Assembly: GCF_027497255.1 (NCBI RefSeq)
Contig: NZ_CP114903.1
Span: 186,001 to 250,000 of the forward strand
DNA from: Micromonospora sp. WMMD882
Lineage (GTDB): Bacteria > Actinomycetota > Actinomycetes > Mycobacteriales > Micromonosporaceae
Reading direction: 5' to 3'
DNA: 64,000 bases
Position numbers and translations under genes: made by a program. Below, one piece after another: positions 34,563 to 42,297 of this stretch (position 1 is its first letter; each line of letters opens with the position of its first letter). The notes under the pieces are model-generated. The model had not been told where the DNA came from, made no database searches, and was given only the letters and a program-made list of their open reading frames with translations.

Positions 34563-35822
34563 ATGGGTCGTAGTCAGTCGTTGCCGCGCGGCGGTGATCC
34601 GCGTTTCGGCCCGGACTCCGACGACACCGGCTGTCCGATCCTGCACGTCGACATGGACGCGTTCTTCGCCTCGGTCGAGGTCCGCCGCCGCCCCGAGCTG
34701 CGCGGCCGGCCTGTCGTGGTCGGCGGGGTCGGCCCGCGCGGCGTGGTCTCCTCGGCCAGCTACCCCGCCCGCCGGTACGGCGTCCGTAGCGCCATGCCGA
34801 CCGCGCGGGCCCGGTCGCTCTGCCCGCACGCGGTGTTCCTCCCGCCGGACTTCGCCGCCTACCGGGCCGCCTCCGAGGCGGTGATGCGGATCTTCCGGGA
34901 CGTCACCCCGCTGGTCGAGCCGCTCTCGTTGGACGAGGCGTTCCTCGACGTGGCGGGCGCGCGGCGGCTGTTCGGCCGGCCCGCCGAGATCGCCCGGTCG
35001 ATCCGCGACCGGGTGGCCCGCGAGCAGGAGCTGACCTGCTCGGTCGGGGTGGCGTCGACGAAGTTCGTGGCCAAGCTCGGCTCGACCCGGGCCAAACCCG
35101 ACGGGCTGCTCGTCGTCCCCGCGGCCCGGGTGCTGGAGTTCCTGCGTCCGTTGCCGGTGGCCGCCCTGTGGGGGGTCGGTGACCGGTCCGCCGAGACGCT
35201 GCGCCGCCTCGGTCTGACCACCGTCGGCGATCTCGCCGAGGCGCCGCCGGGCATGCTCCGCCGGGCCGTCGGCGAGGCCGCCGCCGCGCACCTGCGGGAG
35301 CTGGCCCACGGGCGGGACCCCCGGCGGGTCAGCCCCGAGCACGTCGAGAAGTCGATCGGGGCGGAGGTCACGTTCGACACCGACGTCACCGACCCGCAGG
35401 AGATCCGTCGGGCGCTGCTGGCCCTGGCCGAGAAGGTCGGCGTCCGGCTGCGCCGGGCCGGCCAGGTGGGCCGCACGGTGTCGCTCAAGGTGCGGTTGGC
35501 CGATTTCACCACGCTCAGCCGGGCCCGCACGGTCGGCGTCCCGACAGACGTGGCCCGGGAGATGTTCGACACGGTCTGGGCGCTCTACTCCGCTCTCGGC
35601 CCCGCGCAGCCGGTCCGTCTGGTCGGGGTGCGTGCCGAGGGGCTCAGCGACGCCGGAGCCACGCCGCGGCAGTTGGCGCTGGGCGAGCCGGAGCGCGGGT
35701 GGCGCGAGGCGGAGGCGGCGGCGGACGCGGCGGCTGCCCGTTTCGGGCGGTCCGTCATAGGTCCGGCCAGTCTTCTGGAGTGCCGAGACGGCCGTCGACG
35801 TGAAAATCCACCCCGGCCATAG
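34563..35822 (+). CDS. dinB: DNA polymerase IV
   Basis: 419-aa Y-family translesion polymerase. Catalytic motifs are intact: ILHVDMDAFFASVE (metal Asp) and PLSLDEAFLDV (Asp-Glu). The steric and finger motif SSASYPARRYGVRSAMP, the helix-hairpin-helix region AALWGVGDRSAETLRRLGLTT and the little-finger domain follow. A clamp-binding-like QLALG lies near the C-terminus. The mRNA should be leaderless: TAGCCT (34551-34556) ends 6 nt before ATG. No SOS box is seen, so it may be made constitutively, unlike imuB-dnaE2. It bypasses lesions such as N2-dG adducts. Confidence 0.93.
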   Translation: MGRSQSLPRGGDPRFGPDSDDTGCPILHVDMDAFFASVEVRRRPELRGRPVVVGGVGPRGVVSSASYPARRYGVRSAMPTARARSLCPHAVFLPPDFAAYRAASEAVMRIFRDVTPLVEPLSLDEAFLDVAGARRLFGRPAEIARSIRDRVAREQELTCSVGVASTKFVAKLGSTRAKPDGLLVVPAARVLEFLRPLPVAALWGVGDRSAETLRRLGLTTVGDLAEAPPGMLRRAVGEAAAAHLRELAHGRDPRRVSPEHVEKSIGAEVTFDTDVTDPQEIRRALLALAEKVGVRLRRAGQVGRTVSLKVRLADFTTLSRARTVGVPTDVAREMFDTVWALYSALGPAQPVRLVGVRAEGLSDAGATPRQLALGEPERGWREAEAAADAAAARFGRSVIGPASLLECRDGRRRENPPRP

Positions 35823-35833
35823 GTCGTCCCGCT

Positions 35834-35861
35834 TTCCGACGCGCGGGGCCCCTCGTAGACT
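35834..35861 (+). promoter_or_regulatory. Candidate promoter of DUF3040 gene
   Basis: TTCCGA (35834-35839), a 16-nt spacer and TAGACT (35856-35861). The gene starts 76 nt downstream behind a good ribosome binding site. Confidence 0.4.
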
Positions 35862-35937
35862 GGCGGGTAAGCAGTCGGTTGGCTGCCACGGTCTGTCGGT
35901 CCGAGCGGGCCGACCAACGTGACCGGGGAGGAGTGCC

Positions 35938-36360
35938 GTGCCGCTCTCGGAGCACGAGCAGCGGCTGTTCGAGCAGATCGAGCGGTCGCTTGCCGAGGAC
36001 CCCAAATTCGCCTCGGCCGTGCGCGCCAGCGACCCGCGTTTCCATGCGCGGCGTCGTCTGCTCGTCGCTGCTGGGCTGATCATCGCTGGTCTGGCCCTTT
36101 TGGTCTACGGTGCGGTGATCAAGACTCCGCCACTCGCGGTGGCGGGTTTCGTGGTGATGTTGGCCTCGGCGGCGTTCGCGGTGCAGTCGCACCGCCGGGC
36201 GCAGTCACCCGACCTGCACGTGGTGGGTGGCACCACCAGCGCCGGTGGCGGCAGCGCCCGTCGCCGTTCCCGGGGCGGTGGACGTGGCAGCGGCCGGCGG
36301 TCGTCACTGTTCGACCGGCTGGAGGACCGTTGGCGGCAGCGCCCGGAGGGCCATCGCTGA
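35938..36360 (+). CDS. DUF3040 membrane protein
   Basis: 140-aa protein typical of actinobacterial DUF3040: the N-terminal PLSEHEQRLFEQIERSLAEDPKFA, then two helices (LLVAAGLIIAGLALLVYGAVI and LAVAGFVVMLASAAFAVQ) and a glycine/arginine-rich cytoplasmic tail. Function is not known. Relatives sit near dcw clusters in many actinomycetes, which hints at the envelope. GTG at 35938 follows GGGAGGAG. A repeat-rich gap of about 700 bp lies after it, facing the transglutaminase operon. Confidence 0.82.
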   Translation: MPLSEHEQRLFEQIERSLAEDPKFASAVRASDPRFHARRRLLVAAGLIIAGLALLVYGAVIKTPPLAVAGFVVMLASAAFAVQSHRRAQSPDLHVVGGTTSAGGGSARRRSRGGGRGSGRRSSLFDRLEDRWRQRPEGHR

Positions 36361-36467
36361 CGACAACGCCCGCGCAGACCCACGCCTGCCAACCATGGCG
36401 ACGCCCGTCGGTAGCGGCGACGCCTGCCGGCCCTGACGACGCCTGCCGCTAGCGGCGACGCCCGCCG

Positions 36468-36747
36468 GCGATGACGGCCTGCCCGTGCCCGGCCGGCGAT
36501 GACGGCCTGCCCGTGCCCGGCCGGCGATGACGGCCTGCCCGTGCCCGGCCGGCGATGACGGCCTGCCCGTGCCCGGCCGGCGATGACGGCCTGCCCGTGC
36601 CCGGCCGGCGATGACGGCCTGCCCGTGCCCGGCCGGCGATGACGGCCTGCCCGTGCCCGGCCGGCGATGACGGCCTGCCCGTGCCCGGCCGGCGATGACG
36701 GCCTGCCCGTGCCCGGCCGGCCATGACGGCCTGCCCGTGCCCGGCTC
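36468..36747. repeat. 28-bp tandem repeat, ten copies
   Basis: Units containing gatgacggcctgcccgtgc start every 28 bp from 36470 to 36722; nine are identical and the tenth has c for g at its first base. There are no unique spacers. It lies between convergent genes within a 706-bp gene-free gap (36361-37066), so no coding sequence is disturbed. Confidence 0.93.
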
Positions 36748-36872
36748 CGTATCCAGGAAATCGCGCGGTCGCCTGCGGAGGAAAGGCCATCTTCAGGGAT
36801 GTGGAGCCGGGGCAGGGTCGGGTGGGGCGCCGGCCCGACGGCCAGGTGACCGGCGGACGGGCGCGGCGGGTA

Positions 36873-37010
36873 GGCGGCCGACGGTGGGTGGGCGGCCGAC
36901 GGTGGGTGGGCGGCCGACGGTGGGTGGGCGGCCGACGGTGGGCGTTGCGGCCCGGCGGCGTGCGGCCGACGGTGGGCGTTGCGGCCCGGCGGCGTGCGGC
37001 CGACGGCGGG
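36873..37010. repeat. 18-bp and 34-bp tandem repeats
   Basis: Four copies of ggcggccgacggtgggtg (36873-36944) are followed by two 34-bp units (36943-36976, 36977-37010) that contain ggcggcgtgcggccgacgg. The second type seems to have grown out of the first. A partial copy of the dispersed element (tccaggaaatcgcgc near 36752) lies just before. Confidence 0.8.
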
Positions 37011-37066
37011 TGGGCGGCCGACGGTGTGCCGGCGGTCAGGTCGGGACCGGGCGGGACCGGGGTCGG

Positions 37067-39544
37067 TCAGCGGGCCGGTCGGCCGGCCAGCAGTCGTCGG
37101 GGGTTCCAGCGCAGCAGGCGGGTCCGGAGCCGACCGGTCGCCGTCACCAGGCGGGTCGACGTGTCCGTGAGGGCGGTACGCCAGCGCAGCAGCACCGACG
37201 GCGGCAACGTGGTCGCGACGAACCGGGTCCGGCGGTCGGCCTGCGCGCCCAGGGCGCGGCGGACCGTGCCGAGGGCCCCCGGCAGCTCCCCGCCGGCCAA
37301 CGGATCCCGCGCGTAGCGGGCCCGCTCCTCGGCCCGGCCGAGCAGCCGGGCCGCCGAGGCGGCCGGGTCGTCCTGCGCGAGAGCCTCCCTGGCCAGCCGC
37401 TCGGCGGTCGCCCGGGGCGTCTCGGTGCGGTCCACCCGTACCCGGTAGTCGAGCAGGGTGTCGAGCAGCTCGTTCCACGCGGCGTGGGCCAACGCGCGGG
37501 CCTGGTCGGCGTCCGCGCCGAGGATCACCATCCGGCCGGCCGAGTCGTCCGAGCCGACGGCCCCGGCCACCGTCGGCGTGACCGGCGCGGCGGGTGGCGG
37601 AGCGCTGCGCCGCCGCCGCAGGGCCACCCGTCGCAGCGCCGGCAGGGCCAGCAGCCCCAGCAGGACGAGGATGCCGGCCGCCGTCCACCACGGCCACGCC
37701 GGGGCCTGCCGCGTCGGGGCGTCCGCGTTGGGGACCAACCCCTCGTCGATGTTGCGGTCGGGGTCGTCCGGGCCGGTCGGGCCGGACGACGGGTCTGCCC
37801 CGCCGGGCAGCGGCGTGGCCCCGGCGGAGGGGGCGCTCGGATCGGGCGCGTCGATGTCCGGCGCCCAGTCCGACCGGGTGTTGCCCGGCACCCCGTACGC
37901 CGGGGTGGCGTCGAACGGCACCCAGCCGAACCCGTCGAAGTAGACCTCGGTCCAGGCGTGCAGGTTCCGGTTGGTCAGGACGTAGCTGTCCTCGTCCCGG
38001 CTGGTGCCGTTGGTGAAGCCGAACGCCACCCGGGCCGGGATGCCGGCCGCCCGGACCATCCAGGCCATCGCGGCGGCGTACTGCTGGCAGAAGCCGACCT
38101 TGTTGGTCAGGAAGTCGACGATGTCCTTGCCGCTGGTGCCGCCCTCGGTGCGCAGCGAGTAGCTGAACCCGTTGGACACCGAAAAGTGGTCGTAGATCGC
38201 CCGGACCCGGTCGTAGTCGTTGTCCTCGTCCGCGACGAGGCCGTCGACCAGATCGTCCACCTCGGGGGCCTGCGGGGTGTCGGTGAGCCGCTGCACCAAC
38301 CCGTCGTCGGGGGGCAGGGACTCCGCCCGGCGCAGCAGCTCGGGGGTGTAGCGGGCGCGCACGTAGTCGAACTCGTACCGCTTGCCCCGGGAGCTCTCCC
38401 GCTTGGAGAAGACGACCTGGAGGTTCGAGTCGTAGAGCCAGTTGCCGTTGAGACCGTCGACCCGCACCGGATCGGCGTAGACCGGCATCAACCGCATGTC
38501 GAGATCGTCGGTGACCTCCACCCGGGCCTGGTAGCGCCGGTGCCGGACGTCGTCGTCGACCTCGCGGGTCGGGTCGGGCAGGTCCCGGTCGACCGGCCGG
38601 CCGGCGGGGTTGCGGACCCGGAACCCGTCCGGGCGCAGCTCGTCGGCCACGCCGAAACGCAGATAGAACGGGTCGGGCTCGTTGGTGGTGACCTTCACCA
38701 GGTCGGCCACCTCGGACTGGTTGAGCTGCCCGCTGAGCGCGGCGAACAGGTCCACCCGGCCGGAGTTGCCGCCGACCCCGGTGCCGCCGGCGCCGTTGCC
38801 GGTGCCCTGATGCAGGCGGTCCAGCAGCCCGCTGGTCATACCCGGCACGGCCAGCGGCACGAGCACCGCGGCGACCACCCCGACCACGGCCAGCCGCCGG
38901 CCGGCGCTGGCCAGCGGGGACGACTCCCACACGTCGACGTCGCGGCCGTCACCGGTGAACCGGCGACCGAACCGGCGCACCCGGTCGATGTTGTCGCTGA
39001 CCAGCAGCCACAGGTAGCCGGCCGCGCCGATCACGAACGGCACCGGGGGAACGCTGTCGACGTACACGGCGACCGGCACCGAGTAGATGGCGAGCATGGG
39101 CAGCCCGGCCAGGGCCGGTCGGCGCAGCCCGACGACGAGCAGGTCGACCAGCACCGCCACCGAGCCGACCCCGAGCACGGTGATGAACAGCAGGGGCTCG
39201 GTGTCGGGCACCTTGACCCCGTACGAGCGCATGTCCTGTACCGAGCCGCCGACCAGCTCACCGAAGTAGCCGAGGGTGGTCGGGGTGGGCAGCACGCCGG
39301 CGAGCTCGCCGCCGCCGGGGAACATCCAGGTCAGCGCGAGCAGCAGCCCGGCCGTCATGCCCAGCGCCTGCCCCCACAGCGGGGCCCGGACCATCCGCAG
39401 CAGCGCGGCCACCCCGGCCACCACCGCGACGGCGATGGTGGCCTGGACCAGCCACGTCCAACGCTGGAAGATCGCCGACAGGGGCGCGGCGGCCAGCAGC
39501 GTGGCCACCGCCGCCACCAGCCCGAGACTGCGGTTCGCGATCAC
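37067..39544 (-). CDS. TgpA-type membrane transglutaminase-like protein
   Basis: 825-aa protein. About six N-terminal helices (residues 5-210) are followed by an external region and a transglutaminase-like core with the Cys-His-Asp triad in VGFCQQYAAAMAWMVRAAG, NLHAWTEVYFDG and WVPFDATP. A Pro/Asp-rich linker, one more helix (WWTAAGILVLLGLLALPALRR) and a cytoplasmic tail complete it. Relatives are either peptidases or transglutaminases of unknown targets. The gene is the last of a MoxR / DUF58 / transglutaminase operon, a widely conserved trio thought to act at the envelope. GTG at 39544 lies 10 nt after the DUF58 stop, with GAGGGG as binding site. Confidence 0.88.
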   Translation of the reverse strand: MIANRSLGLVAAVATLLAAAPLSAIFQRWTWLVQATIAVAVVAGVAALLRMVRAPLWGQALGMTAGLLLALTWMFPGGGELAGVLPTPTTLGYFGELVGGSVQDMRSYGVKVPDTEPLLFITVLGVGSVAVLVDLLVVGLRRPALAGLPMLAIYSVPVAVYVDSVPPVPFVIGAAGYLWLLVSDNIDRVRRFGRRFTGDGRDVDVWESSPLASAGRRLAVVGVVAAVLVPLAVPGMTSGLLDRLHQGTGNGAGGTGVGGNSGRVDLFAALSGQLNQSEVADLVKVTTNEPDPFYLRFGVADELRPDGFRVRNPAGRPVDRDLPDPTREVDDDVRHRRYQARVEVTDDLDMRLMPVYADPVRVDGLNGNWLYDSNLQVVFSKRESSRGKRYEFDYVRARYTPELLRRAESLPPDDGLVQRLTDTPQAPEVDDLVDGLVADEDNDYDRVRAIYDHFSVSNGFSYSLRTEGGTSGKDIVDFLTNKVGFCQQYAAAMAWMVRAAGIPARVAFGFTNGTSRDEDSYVLTNRNLHAWTEVYFDGFGWVPFDATPAYGVPGNTRSDWAPDIDAPDPSAPSAGATPLPGGADPSSGPTGPDDPDRNIDEGLVPNADAPTRQAPAWPWWTAAGILVLLGLLALPALRRVALRRRRSAPPPAAPVTPTVAGAVGSDDSAGRMVILGADADQARALAHAAWNELLDTLLDYRVRVDRTETPRATAERLAREALAQDDPAASAARLLGRAEERARYARDPLAGGELPGALGTVRRALGAQADRRTRFVATTLPPSVLLRWRTALTDTSTRLVTATGRLRTRLLRWNPRRLLAGRPAR

Positions 39545-39554
39545 TGGAGTCCCC

Positions 39555-40853
39555 TCATTTGACGCCCCCGGCCACCGTCTCGGCGAGCGCGGCCCGCAGG
39601 GCGAAACCCTGCGAGCCGCGGGCGGCCTGCGGCCAGAGCGCCGGAAGCTGGCTGCCGTGGTCGACACCGATCACCCGCCACCCGCTCTGCAGCAGGGCGA
39701 GCGCGGCGGTGGCGTGCGCCTGCTCGGCCTCGGCCCGGGCCTTGGCCGGCAGGTTCAGCCAGGTCGAGCTGTCCAACAGGAAGGCCACGCAGGTGGCCCC
39801 GTTGGCGCGCAACGCGGCCAGCAATTCGGCCTCGGCGGTGCCCAGCGCGCCGAGCACCGCGATGATCAGCCCGCCGTCGGAGCGCTGGCGGACCCGTTCG
39901 ACCAGGGAGGCGAGCTCGCCGCGCTGGTCGAGCCGGACCTCGGCGAGGTGGTCGAGGAGGACGCCGTCCCCGGCGACCTCGGTGGCGTCCACGTCCGCCC
40001 CGGAGCCGGTGACCAGGCGCAGCTTGTAGCCGGCCTGCCGCAGGTGGGTGGCGATGCTCGCGGTGGCCGACACCGCCCACTCGAAGCTCGCCGTCGGCCC
40101 GTCGCCCCGGTGGCCGTACGCGCGGGTGTCCAGCACCACCGTGGCGCGGCTCTCCCACGGCTGCTCCTCGCGGCGCACCATCAGCTCGCCGGTGCGGGCG
40201 GTGGACTTCCAGTGCACCCGGCGCAGGTCGTCACCCATCCGGTACTCCCGGGTCGCCGCGTCGTCCTCGCCGTGCACCGCCACCGAGCGGGCCCGGCTGT
40301 CGCCGCTGCCGGCGTACTCGCCGGGGAGCCGGATCGACGGCAGGGCGGTGACCTGCGGGATCACCGTGAGCCGGTCGGTGCTGGGGAAGGCCCGGCTCAG
40401 CTCGCAGAGCCCGAACGGGTCGGTCATCCGGACGCCGAGCGGCCCCACCTCGTACCGGCCGCGCACGTCGGCGCGGACCGTGTACGCCACCGAGCTGGCC
40501 TGGTAGCCGCCGAGGCGCTCCAGCACCACCCGGGGGCGGCTGCCCAGCGCGTAGGGCAGGCGGTCCTCCAGCAGCAGCGTGCCGGTGGGCAGGCGGGACA
40601 TGTTCTGCAGGCGCAGCACCACCCGGGAGCTGGCCCCGACCGGGGCCCGGTGCGGATCCAGCGAGCGCACGCAGGCCAGCTTGTAGCGGCTGCGCCCGAC
40701 GTAGGCGGCGGCGAGCAGCGGCAGCACGGCCAGCAGCACCGCCACCCGGAGGAGGTCCCGCTCGCCGAGGATGACCGCCGAGATCGCCGCGGCGACCGCG
40801 GCGGCCAGGAACGACCGTCCCCGGGTGGTCAGCCCGCGCAGCCCGTCGCGCAC
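39555..40853 (-). CDS. DUF58 protein of the MoxR operon
   Basis: 432-aa protein. Two N-terminal helices (FLAAAVAAAISAVILG, LLRVAVLLAVLPLLAAAYV) precede an Ig-like strand region and the DUF58 block REYRMGDDLRRVHWKSTARTGELMVRREE. A von Willebrand A-like fold follows (ATVVLDTRAYG). Such proteins are the usual partner of MoxR AAA ATPases, which may assemble or activate them. GTG at 40853 comes 3 nt after the MoxR stop, and the transglutaminase gene follows 10 nt after its end, so the three are one operon. Substrate unknown. Confidence 0.85.
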   Translation of the reverse strand: MRDGLRGLTTRGRSFLAAAVAAAISAVILGERDLLRVAVLLAVLPLLAAAYVGRSRYKLACVRSLDPHRAPVGASSRVVLRLQNMSRLPTGTLLLEDRLPYALGSRPRVVLERLGGYQASSVAYTVRADVRGRYEVGPLGVRMTDPFGLCELSRAFPSTDRLTVIPQVTALPSIRLPGEYAGSGDSRARSVAVHGEDDAATREYRMGDDLRRVHWKSTARTGELMVRREEQPWESRATVVLDTRAYGHRGDGPTASFEWAVSATASIATHLRQAGYKLRLVTGSGADVDATEVAGDGVLLDHLAEVRLDQRGELASLVERVRQRSDGGLIIAVLGALGTAEAELLAALRANGATCVAFLLDSSTWLNLPAKARAEAEQAHATAALALLQSGWRVIGVDHGSQLPALWPQAARGSQGFALRAALAETVAGGVK

Positions 40854-40856
40854 GCC

Positions 40857-41909
40857 TCACCGCCTCCGGGGCTCGTACGCGGAGTGGCCGTTGTCCGTCG
40901 TCGGCCGGGTGTCGTAGGGCGAGCGTCGACGCTCCTGCGGCACGGGCAGCCGGTGCACCAGCTCGGAGACGATCGCGTCGGTGGTGCGCCGGGCCAGTTG
41001 GGCGTCGGCGGTCGGGATGATCCGGTGCGCGAGCACCGGCACCGCTAGGGCCTGCAGGTCGTCGGGGAGGACGTAGTCGCGGCCCTCCAGCGCGGCGACC
41101 GCGCGGGAGGTGCGCAGCAGTTGCAGCGTGGCCCGGGGGGACGCGCCAAGCCGCAGGTCGGGGGCTTCCCGGGTGGCGGTCACCAGGTCGATCGCGTACT
41201 GCTTGACCGCGTCGGCGACGTGCACCTCGCGGACCGTGGCGATGAGTTGCCGGACGATCGCCGCGTCGCAGACCGGACGCAGCTCGCGCAGCGGGTCGAC
41301 GGCGCCGTGCCCGTCGAGCATGGCCAGCTCGGCGTCGGGGCCGGGGTAACCCATGGCGATCCGGGCGGTGAACCGGTCCCGCTGCGCCTCGGGCAGCGGG
41401 TACGTCCCCTCCATCTCGATCGGGTTCTGGGTGGCGATCACCATGAACGGGGTCTGGAGCTGGTAGGTGACGCCGTCGACGGTGACCTGCCGCTCCTCCA
41501 TGCACTCCAACAGGGCGGACTGGGTCTTCGGGGAGGCCCGGTTGATCTCGTCGCCGACGACCAGGTTGGCGAAGACCGCGCCGGGCCGGAACTCGAAGTC
41601 GTGCGTCTCCTGGTTGTAGACGCTGACCCCGGTCACGTCGCTGGGCAGCAGGTCGGGGGTGAACTGGATGCGCCGTACCGAGCAGTCGATGGATCGGGCG
41701 AGCGCCTTCGCGAGCTTGGTCTTGCCGACGCCGGGGACGTCCTCGATGAGCAGGTGCCCCTCGGCGAGCAGGACGGCGAGGGCGAGCCGCACGGTCGCCG
41801 TCTTACCCTCGATGACCTGCTGGATGTTGGTGACGATGGCTTCGCTGGCGGCGTGGAACTCGTCGTGCGGCAGGACGCCACCCACCTCGTCCCAGGTCTG
41901 TTGTGTCAA
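40857..41909 (-). CDS. MoxR-family AAA ATPase
   Basis: 350-aa AAA+ ATPase. Walker A is EDVPGVGKTKLAKALA and Walker B LVVGDEINRASPKTQ; sensor 1 lies in MVIATQNPIEMEGTYPLPEAQRDRF. The lid domain is near SPRATLQLLRTSRAVAALEGRDYVLPDD. MoxR ATPases act as chaperones for VWA/DUF58 proteins. The start appears to be TTG at 41909, behind GAGGAGGAG at a good distance; the first residues (TQQTWDEVGG) fit no other start. TTG starts are rare, so low translation of this first gene is possible. The region upstream is shared with the leuS leader. Confidence 0.88.
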   Translation of the reverse strand: MTQQTWDEVGGVLPHDEFHAASEAIVTNIQQVIEGKTATVRLALAVLLAEGHLLIEDVPGVGKTKLAKALARSIDCSVRRIQFTPDLLPSDVTGVSVYNQETHDFEFRPGAVFANLVVGDEINRASPKTQSALLECMEERQVTVDGVTYQLQTPFMVIATQNPIEMEGTYPLPEAQRDRFTARIAMGYPGPDAELAMLDGHGAVDPLRELRPVCDAAIVRQLIATVREVHVADAVKQYAIDLVTATREAPDLRLGASPRATLQLLRTSRAVAALEGRDYVLPDDLQALAVPVLAHRIIPTADAQLARRTTDAIVSELVHRLPVPQERRRSPYDTRPTTDNGHSAYEPRRR

Positions 41910-42104
41910 CGGGTCTCCTCCTCGTCGCCTGACGGCCGCCCTGTAGAGAGCACCTGGACCCGCCGTGGGGTTCGCGCCGTGCGAGCCTCGTCCGCCGCAG
42001 GAACAACTGCCATCTCAGGCTAACCATGATTCCCGCTTCCGCCGAACGCGGCAGGTAGTCCGCCAGTTACCCCCGATCAGGGCGTGGTGGCCCCACGAAC
42101 CTGG
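41910..42104. other. Divergent spacer between moxR and the leuS leader
   Basis: Only the moxR ribosome binding site is clear. A minus-strand TAGCCT near 42020 could be the -10 of the moxR operon. I see no RNA gene or other frame with codon bias. Confidence 0.4.
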
Positions 42105-42134
42105 TTACCGTCGCGGCAGCGGCGGCGGTAGACT
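42105..42134 (+). promoter_or_regulatory. Promoter of the leuS leader
   Basis: TTACCG (42105-42110), an 18-nt spacer and TAGACT (42129-42134). The ATG of the leader peptide is 7 nt downstream, so transcript and peptide should start together. Confidence 0.65.
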
Positions 42135-42141
42135 GCGGGGC

Positions 42142-42180
42142 ATGTCCGTGGCCGGTCTGCTCCTTACCGAGCCGTGCTGA
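42142..42180 (+). CDS. 12-aa leader peptide with three Leu codons
   Basis: The frame reads MSVAGLLLTEPC and stops at 42180. Three consecutive leucine codons (CTG CTC CTT at 42157-42165) and its place in front of a terminator and the leucyl-tRNA synthetase gene make it a candidate attenuation leader: ribosomes short of charged Leu-tRNA would stall there. The box TAGACT 7 nt upstream of ATG predicts leaderless translation, as for many genes in this window. The end of the frame forms the left arm of a hairpin. It is too short for statistical support, so the case rests on the arrangement. Confidence 0.65.
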   Translation: MSVAGLLLTEPC

Positions 42181-42202
42181 CGCGCTGACGCGACAGCACG
42201 GC
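42171..42202 (+). promoter_or_regulatory. Pause-type hairpin overlapping the leader stop
   Basis: gccgtgctg (42171-42179) pairs with cagcacggc (42194-42202) around a 14-nt loop. The left arm is the end of the leader frame, so a ribosome that reaches the stop would melt it, and one stalled on the Leu codons might as well. I could not find a clear antiterminator pairing with the following terminator. Confidence 0.5.
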
Positions 42203-42203
42203 C

Positions 42204-42229
42204 GCCCCTCCTGCGCGAGGGGCTTTTTT
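42204..42229 (+). terminator. Intrinsic terminator in the leuS leader
   Basis: gcccctc (42204-42210) and gaggggc (42217-42223) form a 7-bp stem with loop ctgcgc, followed by six T. This is the most classical U-tract terminator in the window and it stands before a gene, not after one, so conditional readthrough is implied. Confidence 0.85.
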
Positions 42230-42297
42230 GTGCCTGCCGGCCGGAACCGACCTGTGACATCCCGTGCGATCCACGCAGCGGAACGAGGAGAGACGCC

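Noticed and set aside
36468-36747. CRISPR array
   Set aside because: The 28-bp period suggests repeats of CRISPR size, but units are directly tandem with no unique spacers, and no cas gene is near.
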